Shown here: positions 1-8,830 of the stretch, piece after piece | Numbering within the stretch: position 1 is the first letter of the stretch | Layout of the letters: each line of letters opens with the position of its first letter | Made by a program: the position numbers and the translations under genes | Notes under the pieces: generated by a model | The model's input: the letters and a program-made list of their open reading frames with translations, nothing else | Told to the model about the DNA's origin: nothing | Database searches by the model: none | NCBI RefSeq assembly: GCF_950295315.1 | Contig: NC_080175.1 | Location: 87,568,161-87,632,160, forward strand | Direction of reading: 5' to 3' | DNA length: 64,000 nt | Source: Erinaceus europaeus | Taxonomy: Eukaryota > Chordata > Mammalia > Eulipotyphla > Erinaceidae

Positions 1-63
1 AGCATTAGAAGAAATAATTATCAATAAATCTTTGCATCTCTGCTATTCCACTACTTCCAAAGG

Positions 64-160
64 TCTTCCTTTCTCCCTTCCTTCCTTCCTTCCTTCCTTC
101 CTTCCTTCCTTAACTTCCTTCCTTCTTTCCTTCCTTCCTCTTCCTCTTTCTTTTTCTCTC
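64..160. repeat. (TTCC)n pyrimidine microsatellite
   Basis: Tandem TTCC units with minor interruptions, grading into CTTTCT-rich sequence. It abuts an antisense SINE whose pyrimidine-rich or A-rich part may have seeded it. Confidence 0.9.
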
Positions 161-162
161 TC

Positions 163-336
163 ATCCATCTCTCACTTTTGTTCTTGGATAGAGATAGACA
201 GAGAGATACTGATTAAGATGGGGGAGGTAGAGAGGGAGAAAGAAAGTGAGACACCGATATCACTGCTGGTGAAACTTTCTCCCTATAGGTAAGATCAAAA
301 GCACTTGAATTCAGGTTCTTGTACATTGTAACATGT
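163..336 (-). mobile_element. Old tRNA-derived SINE, antisense
   Basis: The sequence reads as a diverged reverse complement of the window's main SINE. It has a purine tract of GAGAGAGA type, then a remnant of the 'CTGCTGGTGAAACTTTCTCCC' region, then a B-box-like stretch and 'CATTGTAACATG'. Divergence and loss of clear ends suggest an old copy. Confidence 0.6.
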
Positions 337-452
337 TTGTTGAGAAAGAAGGGAGAGAGACAGAGAGAGAAAAAGATACCACAACACCACTTCATTCAAG
401 ACACTATCCCTAGAGCCATGTCTGGGAACTACCATGTAGTGCTGTGGGTTCA

Positions 453-464
453 AACCCAGACTCT
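453..464. repeat. Left target-site duplication of LINE copy 1
   Basis: AACCCAGACTCT, repeated exactly at 1966-1977. The two copies meet the element directly on both sides, so this marks the insertion boundaries. Confidence 0.9.
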
Positions 465-1965
465 GGCCGCCAGCTATAGACCAATTTCTCTCCTCTCCGT
501 GTGTTACAAACTCCTTGAGAGGCTGCTTCTGTCACGTATTTCTCCTCTTACAGAGAAATTCCTATCACCCGCCCAAGCTGGTTTCCGCCCAGGAAGATCT
601 ACCTGCGAACAAGCCCTGGCCCTCTCAACTTACATTGAAAATGGATTCCAGAAGAATTTAAAGACGGATGCTGTCTTTGTTGATCTCACAGCAGCCTATG
701 ACACGGTCTGGCACCGTGGTCTCCTAGTCAAGATCTCAAGATGCCTGCCTCCATGGGTGGCCAACACTATATCGTTTCTTCTCCAAAACAGAAGATTCCG
801 GGTACATCTGGGTGACAAGTCTAGCAGATGGAGACTTGTCTCAAGTGGCCTCCCCCAGGGCTCTGTTCTGGCTCCTATGCTATTTAATATTTACATCAAT
901 GACCTCCCAGAAACTTCTTCAAGGAAGTTCATCTACGCCGATGACATCTGCTGTGCAACTCAGGCATCCAAGTTCGACATCCTTGAGGAAACACTCACGA
1001 AAGACATGTCTCTGATATCTGATTACTGTAAAAAATGGCAACTAATCCCTAGCACTGCAAAAACGGTATCATCTGTTTTCCATCTACACCATGCCTTGGC
1101 CTCACGTGAGCTTAATGTGCAGCTTGGCGGTACGAGAATCTGGCATGAAGCCCAGCCAGTCTATCTTGGCGTTACTCTCGATCGCACCCTGTCATTTCAC
1201 GAACATTTCATAAAAACTGAAGCAAAGGTGGGCGCGAGGAATCACATCATTGCAAGACTGGCCAGCTCCTCATGGGGCGCGAGCGCTTCCACACTACGAT
1301 CATCATCTCTGGCATTATGCTATTCCACTGCAGAATACTGTGCCCCAGGATGGTTCTGTAGCCCCCATGTCCACGTGGTCGATTCCAAATTATATTCCTC
1401 CATGAGGATCATTTCTGGAACCATCCGTTCCACCCTGGTCCCATGGCTGCCAGTTCTTAGCAACATCACCCCGCCAGATGTTCATCGGGATGCGGCATCA
1501 TCTAAGTTCATTTCCCACGTCTACGCTCGACCGGACCTGCCAATATACGTGGATATCTTCGCCCACCCTGTCCAATGCTTGACGTCTCATCACCCAATCT
1601 GGTCCCCTATGCCTACACTGAACTTCTCTGTTCCAGACTCTTGGAAACAGAGTTGGCAGTCAGCTGAGGTAAAGAACAAACACCTCATCACAGACCCCTG
1701 CAAGCGTCCACCCGGCTTTGACCTAGCACGTTATGATCGGGCCCTCCTCAATCACTATCGAACAGGCCATGGCCGGTGCGCCGCTATGTTCCATCGCTGG
1801 GGAGCCAGAGACGACCCGAACTGCCCCTGCGGCTCCAGACAGACTATGACCCACATAGTCAGCGACTGCCACCTCTCCAGATTCAAAGGAGGTCTCGAAA
1901 CTTTACATCAGGCTCAACCTGACGCTGTTGACTGGCTACGGAAGAAGGGCAAACGCTAGAAGAAG
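465..1965 (+). mobile_element. 5'-truncated non-L1 LINE (jockey/CR1-like), copy 1
   Basis: A 1.5-kb insertion bounded by a perfect 12-bp direct repeat, AACCCAGACTCT, at 453-464 and 1966-1977. It is clearly more GC- and CpG-rich than its AT-rich surroundings, which suggests youth. It begins abruptly inside the reverse transcriptase domain, as expected for 5' truncation in target-primed reverse transcription. The last bases are the stop codon followed by AGAAGA. A second copy at 52654-52917 ends identically, which fixes the true 3' end. It resembles jockey/CR1-superfamily elements rather than L1; the exact clade needs a phylogeny. Confidence 0.92.
466..1959 (+). CDS. Partial LINE reverse transcriptase with C-terminal CCHC-like motif
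   Basis: An open frame of 497 codons to TAG at 1957-1959, encoding most of a LINE polyprotein. It would copy element RNA into DNA at a nicked target. Visible motifs in order: SYRPISLLS at the start (RT finger), AGFRPGRST (about residues 40-50), motif A VDLTAAYD with its Asp at 682-684, motif B GLPQGSVLAP at 847-876, motif C YADD at 934-945 with both catalytic Asp present, and a YLGVTLD block. The C-terminal CxC-x7-H-x4-C motif has Cys at 1822 and 1828, His at 1852 and Cys at 1867. The apurinic-type endonuclease expected upstream is missing, so the copy cannot be autonomous. The frame continues upstream to an ATG at 319, but that stretch is host SINE sequence, not element. There is no stop or frameshift anywhere. 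Motif spacing and the 'AAYDTVWH' form are jockey/CR1-like, unlike L1. Confidence 0.9.
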   Translation, partial: AASYRPISLLSVCYKLLERLLLSRISPLTEKFLSPAQAGFRPGRSTCEQALALSTYIENGFQKNLKTDAVFVDLTAAYDTVWHRGLLVKISRCLPPWVANTISFLLQNRRFRVHLGDKSSRWRLVSSGLPQGSVLAPMLFNIYINDLPETSSRKFIYADDICCATQASKFDILEETLTKDMSLISDYCKKWQLIPSTAKTVSSVFHLHHALASRELNVQLGGTRIWHEAQPVYLGVTLDRTLSFHEHFIKTEAKVGARNHIIARLASSSWGASASTLRSSSLALCYSTAEYCAPGWFCSPHVHVVDSKLYSSMRIISGTIRSTLVPWLPVLSNITPPDVHRDAASSKFISHVYARPDLPIYVDIFAHPVQCLTSHHPIWSPMPTLNFSVPDSWKQSWQSAEVKNKHLITDPCKRPPGFDLARYDRALLNHYRTGHGRCAAMFHRWGARDDPNCPCGSRQTMTHIVSDCHLSRFKGGLETLHQAQPDAVDWLRKKGKR

Positions 1966-1977
1966 AACCCAGACTCT
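1966..1977. repeat. Right target-site duplication of LINE copy 1
   Basis: Exact second copy of AACCCAGACTCT found at 453-464. Its first two A residues could also belong to the GAA-type tail of the element. Confidence 0.9.
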
Positions 1978-2489
1978 CACTCATGGTAAAGTATGCACTG
2001 AGCTCACCCCTCTAAGAAAAACGGTTAATATATTATTAAATTTAATGTTATACTAAAATTTTCTAGTACATAATACCATTTCATTTTTAAAATATAAGAG
2101 TGTTGAAGTATTCCTATCTTAGACATGAAGAGTATTTAGAAGAGAGATAATTTCCTCAGAGCTTATACATCATCAAAGTGACAGATTCAATCTGTGGATT
2201 TGTACTATAGTGGATCTGCCCTGTTGTGAATATTATCCACTTCACCAGAAGAAGCTGCAGAGCTGTGGTGTCTTTGTCTTTCTCTCCTTCTGTCTAGTTC
2301 TATCTTAAAACATATTAAAATTATATAAAAAATCATTCAGGAGCCCTGAAATCCTGGAAATAACAATAAAATTAAAAACCTGTATATGTATTTTCAGTGT
2401 AGACATACAATTGTTATCATGCAATGTATACATTTTTCATCTAGGTTTTAAAAATAATTACTACTACTACTAGTACTACTACTACCACC

Positions 2490-2622
2490 ACCACCACCAC
2501 CAGAGCACTACTCAGCTCTGGCTTATGGTGGTGTGGAGGATTGAACCTGGGACTTGACAGAGCCTCAGGCATGAGATCTGTTTGCATAACCATCTTGCTA
2601 TCTACCCCTGCTCAATTATTTT
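2490..2622 (-). mobile_element. SINE-2, antisense
   Basis: Contains CAGAGCACTACTCAGCTCTGG, GGATTGAACCTGGGAC and GCCTCAGGCATGAGA, the antisense hallmarks of the second SINE family in this window (compare 7655-7830, 42505-42670 and the sense copy at 48071-48206). A short (ACC/ACT)n tract lies at its 3' side, 2460-2500. Confidence 0.8.
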
Positions 2623-2895
2623 TTTTTTCCTCCAGGGTTATTGGTGGGCTAGGTATCTGCACCATGAATCCACCGCTCCTGGAGGCCATGTTTTCCCCCT
2701 TTTGTTGCCCTTGCTGTTGTAGCCTCATTGTGGTCACCATTATTACCATTGTTGATGTTGTTCGTTGTTGGATAGGACAGAGAGAAATGGAGAGAGGAGG
2801 GGAAGACAGAGAGGGGGAAAGAAAGATAGACACCTGCAGACCTGCTTTACCGGCTGTGAAGTGACTCCTCTGCAGGTGGGGAGCCGGGGGCTGCC
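2623..2895 (-). mobile_element. Main SINE, antisense, long 3' variant
   Basis: Shows the 'CTCCAGGGTTATTGG...ATGAATCCAC..CTCCTGGAGG' 3' extension seen in some copies, then 'CTTTTGTTGCCCTTG', 'GGATAGGACAGAGAGAAATGG' and 'CACCTGCAGACCTGCTT'. It is truncated before the tRNA-like head. The flanks CAATTATTTTT at 2612 and 2895 look like target-site duplications. Confidence 0.85.
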
Positions 2896-3098
2896 CAATT
2901 ATTTTTATTTGATGGAGATAGCCAAAAATCAAGAGGAAGGGGATATTAAAAAGGTGGAGTGACAGAGAGACACCTGCAGCCCTATTTCACCACTCGTGGA
3001 CCTTTCCTTCTGCACGTGAGAACTGGGGGCTTGAACTTGGGTCCTTGTGCACTGTAACGTGTGCAGATCAACCAGATGTGCCACCACTGCTCCTCCCT
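2896..3098 (-). mobile_element. Older SINE, antisense
   Basis: Diverged antisense copy with 'GGAGTGACAGAGAGACACCTGCAGCCC', 'GGGGGCTTGAACTTGGGTCCTTGTGCA' (inverted B box region) and 'CAACCAGATGTGCCACC' (inverted A box region). The SINE at 2623-2895 inserted into its tail. Confidence 0.75.
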
Positions 3099-3784
3099 TA
3101 ATCTAGGATTTCAAGGTATAGAAATTAGATGTCCCAAGTTTATTTAAAAAATAAACAGCTCTGTGTCCTAAAATGGCTTCATTTGGTTCCTTAGTAATTA
3201 GCATGCTTTGTATGTCTTAGAGGTACCAGGAAGATAGAGCATTCCTCCATCTGACACTATTTGCAAATGTCACATTGTGGTTCTCGTCATATATAAACAG
3301 AAGCCTTGGGAGACAAAATGAAACTTATTAGATGAAAGATTATGCACTCTAAATGTCAGTCTCTTAAAATACTCTAAACCTTTCTTAAAGATAGTTAATG
3401 CAAATCACCTAAAATGTGTTTCAAATTATGTGTGGAAGTATTTTTTTCTTCAAGACAAACAGGTTGGCAGATACACATACGTATTATAAAGCCAAACAAT
3501 TCTATGTGAAATTATGAACAGTGCTATTCAATGAACATAAACAGAAGAACTCTATGAGGTATGCATAAATTGGCATGATACCATCTGCAATTAACAACAC
3601 CATAACCCAGCTAATTGTTTTTGTTTATAATGGCTATTGAGTCTCTGTCCAGCTCCCAAATTACCAGATGTACCCCAACTGGCATAAAGCAGATCTATGC
3701 ATATGTGAAACTTTGTGCTATTCATCTTGAGTCCTTGAAGAATGCTTCAGCATTCACTTTACATCTCTGTATTCCTCGGTGGGG
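3099..3784. other. Unassigned AT-rich DNA
   Basis: I see no coding frame with recognisable composition, no clear repeat end and no RNA gene here. The reading frames are short and have no family signature. Confidence 0.5.
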
Positions 3785-3918
3785 TAATATCTTACATGGT
3801 GTTAAAAAAATCCCAGAGTCCTCCTGCATCATGGTGGAGGGAACCAAACTTAAACTGGGGGTGAGAGTGTCTTATAGACTGTATTTTATTGAACCATTAG
3901 CCCCTCCAGACATTTAAA
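3785..3918 (+). mobile_element. L1 3'-end fragment (alpha type)
   Basis: 'GTCCTCCTGCATCATGGTGG' followed by an 'ACTGGGGGTGAGAGTGT' stretch and a tail ending near 'TTGAACCATTAGCCCC' parallels the 3' UTR of the L1 at 8218-8830. Short and diverged. Confidence 0.55.
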
Positions 3919-3928
3919 ATAATTTTTA

Positions 3929-4224
3929 GGGAGTCGGGCGGTAGCACAGCAAGTTAAGCACACGTGGCGCAAAGTGCAAGGTCTGGCGTAAGGATCCTGG
4001 TTCGAGCCCCAGCTCCCACAGGCAGGGGAGTTGCTTCACAAACGATGAAGCAGGTCTGCAGGTGTCTGTCTTTCTCTCCCCCTCTGTCTTCCCCTCCTCT
4101 CTCCATTTCTCTTTGTCCAATCTAACAACAATGACATCAATAACAACAACAATAATAACTACAACAACAATAAAAAAACAGCAAGAGCAATAAAAAGGAA
4201 AATAAAATAAAATAAATTTTAAAA
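3929..4224 (+). mobile_element. Main SINE, full-length, sense
   Basis: Starts GGGAGTCGGGCGGTAGC with A-box-like and B-box-like (GGTTCGAGCCCC) tRNA promoter sequence. The pyrimidine-rich body and 'CTGTCTTCCCCTCCTCTC' follow, then a tail of AAC/AAT triplets and AAATAAAAT. This is one of the better-preserved copies and a convenient reference. Confidence 0.93.
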
Positions 4225-4326
4225 ACTCCAAAGTGCATATTTAGGAGATAGTTATATCTTACATGAGTTATTTCATAAAACCTTAGGTGTCTTTTATTTT
4301 ACAGTCATAAACTCAAAGTGTAATTA

Positions 4327-4395
4327 GAGAGAGAGAGAAATAGGGAAAGAAAGAGAAATAGAGAAGGAGAAGGAGAGAGAAAGAGAGAGAGTTTC
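4327..4395. repeat. (GA)n purine tract
   Basis: Imperfect GAGAGA/GAAA run, probably the remnant of an antisense SINE pyrimidine region. No clear SINE head follows it. Confidence 0.7.
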
Positions 4396-4775
4396 TGTGA
4401 TGACATCAGGATTGTGAAAAGAATTAGAATTCATTAGAATTTTTCTCCAAACTACCTTGAGCTTCTAGGACCCTTCAGTCCTTCTACGTGACATAAATTC
4501 TCAGGATAATCAGAGAAGGAACCATTTGTAACTGCCATGATCATTTCCAAGAGACTTTGTCAGGCAGCCCTCCTGCTCTGCTCCATCGCTGATGCTGTGG
4601 TCTATTTACATAATTATTGTTTTGCCTGAGACCCGCCCTGCCTGCAGAGTATTGGTTAATCCCACTGGTTAGAACCTTCCCAACAGCTCCTATGGAAGCT
4701 TTCTACGTTTGTGCTCTTTTTTCCATCCCCTCTCCTAGCCATTTCCATCCCTATTTGACACTTCCAGAATTCTCC

Positions 4776-4782
4776 TATAAAA
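4776..4782 (+). promoter_or_regulatory. TATA box of solo LTR 1
   Basis: TATAAAA in the context CTCCTATAAAAGTCAC, at the expected place in an LTR U3 region. About 160 bp downstream is the AATAAA at 4938, so R would lie between them. Confidence 0.7.
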
Positions 4783-4937
4783 GTCACTTCTGTTTCCACT
4801 CTTTCTTCTTCCCTCTCTTTCTCTTCTGCGTCCCAACCTGGAGAAGGGCTGGCAAGCATAGTGGGAGGCGGCCATTTTGCTAACTCCACATAGCATAAAC
4901 CTGCTATGCTCACATAACATTCTGGGGTGTCCGCATG

Positions 4938-4943
4938 AATAAA
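4938..4943 (+). terminator. LTR 1 polyadenylation signal
   Basis: AATAAAG followed by a GC-rich R/U5-like stretch with a CTGGTCTCTTCTCTCTCC downstream element, typical of a retroviral poly(A) site. Confidence 0.65.
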
Positions 4944-5204
4944 GATTTGCGTTCCCGCTCTGCCACAAGTTCCTGGTCTCTTCTCTCTCCAGTGACACTA
5001 ACCCGGCAAGACTGTGGCTTAGGTGTTCATAAAAAATAAATGTTTTGTTTGAAAATTAATCAAAGGCAACAACATATGATGAATAAACTTACTGTGGGAA
5101 TAGAGATATGTCTTTGAAAATGATGCTGTAAGTGTAGATTTGACAGTACACCACTGAAACACTGATCTACTTTTAATAAATGTAGCATACTAGGGTTGAA
5201 AAGT

Positions 5205-5400
5205 AGCTCTCACAATGGAGCACATGTATTACCACACAGGAGGATCCAGGTTCACGGCCCTGGATATCGCACAGGAGCACTTACAGAAGAGAAGTTTCAG
5301 GGATTCTGAAACAGTATCTCCCTTCCCTTTGACATTTTATTCCTTCTTCATCTCTCTGTTTATCAAACTTTACAAAATACATTTAAAAAGAAACACAGAA
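5205..5400 (+). mobile_element. Old SINE, sense
   Basis: Diverged tRNA-like head (GGAGCACATGTATTACC, GGATCCAGGTTCACGGCCC), then a pyrimidine-rich body ending in A-rich sequence. It has decayed relative to the main SINE. Confidence 0.55.
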
Positions 5401-5516
5401 GCATTAAATTATGAAGCTACAGAAACCTAGTTATAACCCTGGTGGCAAAAATAAATACGTAGAGAAAGAAAAAGAGAAAGAGAAATAAGAAATTTATTAT
5501 GACTGGAAAATTGTTT

Positions 5517-5742
5517 CTTTTTTTAATATTTATTTATTCCCTTTTGTTACCCTTGTTGTTTTATTGCAGTTATTATTATTGTTATTGATGTTGTCATTGT
5601 TGGATAGGACAGAGAGAAATGGAGAGCGGAGGGGAAGACAGAGAGAGGGAGAGAAAGAGAGACACCTGCAGACCTGCTTCACCGCCTGCGAAGCGACCCC
5701 CCTTCAGGTGGGGAGCCAGGCTCCAAACGGGATCCTTATGCT
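5517..5742 (-). mobile_element. Main SINE, antisense, head-truncated
   Basis: A T-rich tail complement, 'CCTTGTTGTTTTATTG', 'GGATAGGACAGAGAGAAATGG' and the 'CACCTGCAGACCTGCTTCACC' block are present. It ends at 'GGGATCCTTATGCTG', lacking most of the tRNA-like head. Confidence 0.88.
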
Positions 5743-6257
5743 GTTTCTTTATGGTTCAATAGGAAAACATGTAATATTGCAAATGTACACATTTAAAATA
5801 GATAAATGGCTAGTTTTATGTCATGACATACTATGTATCTATTTTAAAATAAAATGTGTATTTTAGTAATTTGATTCATTTTTCAGTTCCTAGTTAACTG
5901 TGTGCAAATCTGGAACATTCACTGCATCTCTTTATAGGTACATTGTTTTAGTTACAGCCTCTGTCTTCTGTGGGTCCATATACAAATACTTATCTTAACT
6001 AAAAATTTACAAATCTGTTTCCTTACTTTTAAGTTTCTAGGACACTGATAATTATTTTTAGAACTTTTTTTGAATACTAGTTTTCCCACATGGCTGTGGA
6101 GTTTTATTCAAGCTGTCATGTTGACCTGTACAAAGAAGGAAAAGTAACTGAAAGGATCAGTTTCTATACTACAGTCCTCTTTAAGTAACTAATTTGCTTG
6201 CACTTTCAAGGAGAAACAAAACTAGTGGTTTCACCTTATCTTAAAACTAAAACTAAA

Positions 6258-6470
6258 GGGACCAGGTGATGGAGTTCTTGGTTAAAAGCACATGTTACAA
6301 TATGCAGGTACCCGGGCTCAAGGCCCTGGTCCCCAACTGTAGAGTGGGAGTTTCACAAGCGGTGAAACAGTGTTGGCAGGTGTCTCTCTGTCTCACTCCT
6401 TATCTGCTCTTCCCCTCTCAATTTCTCCCTATCACTATCTAGTAAATAATAAATACAATATTTTTTTAAA
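6258..6470 (+). mobile_element. SINE, sense, older subfamily
   Basis: Head 'GGGACCAGGTGATGG...GGTTAAAAGCACATGTTACAATATGCA', then 'TTCACAAGCGGTGAAACAG' and a pyrimidine body ending in AATAAATA. This 'ATGTTACAATG' head marks a subfamily different from the CGTGGCGCAAAG type. Confidence 0.75.
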
Positions 6471-6656
6471 AAAGAAAGTCCAATTGTTAAAAAAAAATGA
6501 ATAGTAAAATACTGCCATTCACAGACCATGTCATATAAACATTACACAATGTTACTACCATTAAATTTTGTCACTGTTCGTTCTTACTATTTTACATGAA
6601 AGGTTTATATTTTCCAGGTTTTTCTTAAAGCACTTGGTTTTAAAAATCAAATTATA

Positions 6657-6940
6657 AGGGCGTCAGGTGGTAGCACAGCGGGTTAAGCGCACGAGGTGCG
6701 AAGCACAGGGATCAGCATAAGGATCCTAGATCGAGCCCCTGCTTCCCACCTGCAGGGGAGTTGCTTCATAGGCGGTGAAGCAGGTCTGCAGATGTCTATC
6801 TTTATCTCCCCATCTCTGTCTTCCCCTCTTCTCTCCATTTCTCTCTGTCCTATCTAACAATGAGGACAACAATAATAACTACAACAACAATAAAAACAAC
6901 AAAGGCAACAAAAAGGAAAATAAATAAAATTTAAAAAAAT
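6657..6940 (+). mobile_element. Main SINE, sense, first of a tandem pair
   Basis: Full-length copy starting GGGCGTCAGGTGGTAGC with A and B box-like elements. AAATTAT precedes it, follows its tail (where the next SINE starts) and occurs again after the second SINE. Confidence 0.92.
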
Positions 6941-6948
6941 TAAATTAT

Positions 6949-7243
6949 AGGGAGTCCAGTGGTAGTGCAGCAGGTTAAGCACACATGGCGCAAAGCACAA
7001 GGACCAGCGTAAAGACCCTAGTTTGAGCCCTGGCTCCCCACCTGCGGGGGGGGGGGGGGGTCGCTTCACAAGTGGTGAAGCAGGTCTGCAGGTGTTTATC
7101 TTTCTCTCTCCCTCTCTGTCTTCTCCTCCTCTCTCCATTTCTCTCTGTCCTATCCAACAACGATGACAACAATAATAACTACAACAATAAAACAACAAGG
7201 GCAACAAAAGGGAATAAATAAATGAACAAATATATTTAAAAAA
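6949..7243 (+). mobile_element. Main SINE, sense, second of a tandem pair
   Basis: Starts GGGAGTCCAGTGGTAG and ends in AAATAAATGAAC sequence. It carries a homopolymer of about 14 G at 7047-7060. The AAATTAT repeat on both sides shows it used the duplicated target of the preceding SINE. Confidence 0.92.
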
Positions 7244-7654
7244 ATCAAATTATTGCAACATGTAGATTTTTAAAACACAATTCTAAATTATATGTAATTT
7301 CATAACCTATAGATTATACAACTTCATGTCCTTGGGATTTTTCAATCTTTCTTTTCACCTGATTTATTTTATTTTGTTCCCTTATTACTGATAACATCTT
7401 TGGTTAGCTTATTTTGGGCCTCATATTTTAAAGGCATTATTTCTCTCCCCCCTGCCCTGCCCCTACCACAAACAAAATGGAAGTTTCTCTATTCTTGAAT
7501 TATGTGGAAATAGTTTCTAAGTCATAGAAACTACAAAATGGTGGTGTGGGTAGGTAGGTATTTAATTTTCCATCAATATACTCAATGAATTCTGAAAATC
7601 AGTATTACTATAAGCAAATGTTGCTGTAGTTATTCTGCCAGACATGGTATTATT

Positions 7655-7830
7655 TTTAAATAACTTTTATGTATTTTAATGAAAGAAAGAGAAACAGAGA
7701 AAGATGCAGAAAGACTAGATCATTGTTCCACTCTGAGTTTATGGTGTGTTGGACATTGAACCTGGGACTGCAGAGCCTCAGGCACAAGAGTCTTTTGCAT
7801 AATCATTATGCTGTTTCCCCAGCCCCCAGA
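7655..7830 (-). mobile_element. SINE-2, antisense
   Basis: A/T-rich tail complement, GAAAGAGAAACAGAGA purine tract, 'GACATTGAACCTGGGACT', 'GAGCCTCAGGCACAAGAG' and 'TTGCATAATCATTATGCTGT', the antisense SINE-2 order. Confidence 0.8.
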
Positions 7831-8217
7831 TATGTTGTTATTTTAGTGAACTTAATGTGACTATGTCTTTCTTCTAGCCTCGCCAGAATTCCATGTTTTT
7901 AATAATGTATTAATTTCATAGGTTAGGTAACTTTTGCATTCTGGCACAGTTGCGTTGTTTAATAATTTTCTTACAAATAAAATCTTATTTTCCCCTGTGA
8001 TATTGTAGCATCAGTTTCAATTTATAAAATGTGCAAGATAAATTAACCAAATATTGCAGCATGGCACTGTGTTCATGGTTCAAAGAAGATGTATACAATG
8101 TAAGTGCATTATTACCTATATTGTACAATAAATATTTTGGAGTAAATTTTATGAAGTCACTTATCAAATATTTTTTCACACCAAATAACATCAAAGTGAA
8201 GAATAAAATGGAGACTT

Positions 8218-8830
8218 TCAATTGGTCCAACCCTTGTGGAGAGCAGTCTGGAGAACTCTCAGAAGGCTAGAAATGACCTACATCATGACCCTGTAACTCT
8301 TCTCCTTTGGATATACCTAAGGAACCAAACAAACTTATCCTAAAAGACCTTTGTATAACTATGGATTGTATGTATGTACGTATTTAATAGCAACACAATT
8401 TGCAATAGTCAAAACCCAGAAGCAACCCAGGTATGTGGGTGAGTTATGGTATATATACATAATGGAATATTATCAGCTATTAAACATAATGAATTCACCT
8501 TCTTCATCTCATCATGGATGAAACGTGAAGGAATCATGTTAAATGTGATAAGCCTGAAGGGTAAGGAATGCATGTGGGATGATTCCACTGATAGAAATAA
8601 GTTGAGAAAGAAGAACAGAAAGGGAACCATAAAGCAGAACGTGGACTGGGTTTGGCATATTGCACCAAAATAAAGGAGTGCTGCAGGGAGGGTCTTTCAG
8701 TTCCTGGTGCACGATGGTGGAGAAGGACCTGGTCTGGGGGTGATTGTGTTTTGCAGGAAACTGAGAAATTTTACACATGTACTCATAATTGTATTTGCTG
8801 TAAACCATTAATTCCCACAATATAATCTTA
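8218..8830 (+). mobile_element. 5'-truncated L1, ORF2 end plus alpha 3' UTR
   Basis: Flanked by AAAATGGAGACTT at 8205-8217 and 8831-8843. The 5' part corresponds to the last ~140 codons of L1 ORF2, recognisable from 'GTCCAACC..TGTGGAGAGCAGTCTGGAGA' and 'ATGGAATATTATCAGCTATT', with indels and stops. A short 3' UTR ends at 'GTAAACCATTAATTCCC'. The same 3' end recurs at 3785, 10540 (minus), 36270 (minus) and 54440. Confidence 0.9.

Larger units (their letters stand above)
337..2015 (-). mobile_element. Antisense SINE interrupted by LINE copy 1
   Basis: Bases 337-464 and 1978-2015 together look like one antisense tRNA-type SINE: a purine tract, then 'GTGCTGTGGGTTCAAACCC' resembling an inverted B box, then 'CATGGTAAAGTATGCACTGAGCTCACC' resembling an inverted A-box end. 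The LINE at 465-1965 splits it and duplicates 12 bases. The SINE identity is moderately supported because the copy is diverged. Confidence 0.5.
4558..5008 (+). mobile_element. Solo LTR 1 of an endogenous retrovirus
   Basis: A 451-bp unit starting TGTCAGGC and ending CCCGGCA, so it has TG...CA ends. AGACT precedes it (4552-4556, one T apart) and follows it (5009-5013), consistent with a short target duplication. Inside are a TATA box at 4776, a polyadenylation signal at 4938 and a GC-rich U5-like end. No internal gag, pol or env sequence adjoins it, so recombination has left a solo LTR. The end sequence resembles LTR 2 (13531-14003), suggesting related families. Confidence 0.8.

Noticed and set aside
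319..465. ATG at 319 as the start of the 546-codon reverse transcriptase frame
   Set aside because: The first 49 codons lie in an older SINE outside the target-site duplication, so they are not part of the element and join it by chance.
465..1965. Assignment to BovB/RTE or L1
   Set aside because: The RT motif forms (AAYDTVWH, GLPQGSVLAP, YADD) and CxC-H-C tail differ from the window's own L1 ORF2, and the 3' end lacks the BovB-type UTR. Exact clade left open.
465..1965. Contaminating foreign DNA
   Set aside because: A 12-bp target duplication in mammalian SINE sequence and a second insertion 51 kb away show integration into this genome.
2612..2932. Frames rich in 'DRTERNGERRGRQR' or 'SLSPSLSSPPLSIS'
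   Set aside because: These recur at every SINE copy because the purine and pyrimidine tracts lack stops in some frames. They are SINE shadows, not proteins.
3929..4020. tRNA genes suggested by A and B box-like sequences
   Set aside because: The heads are tRNA-derived SINE promoters; they lack a foldable cloverleaf and are followed by SINE bodies and A-rich tails.
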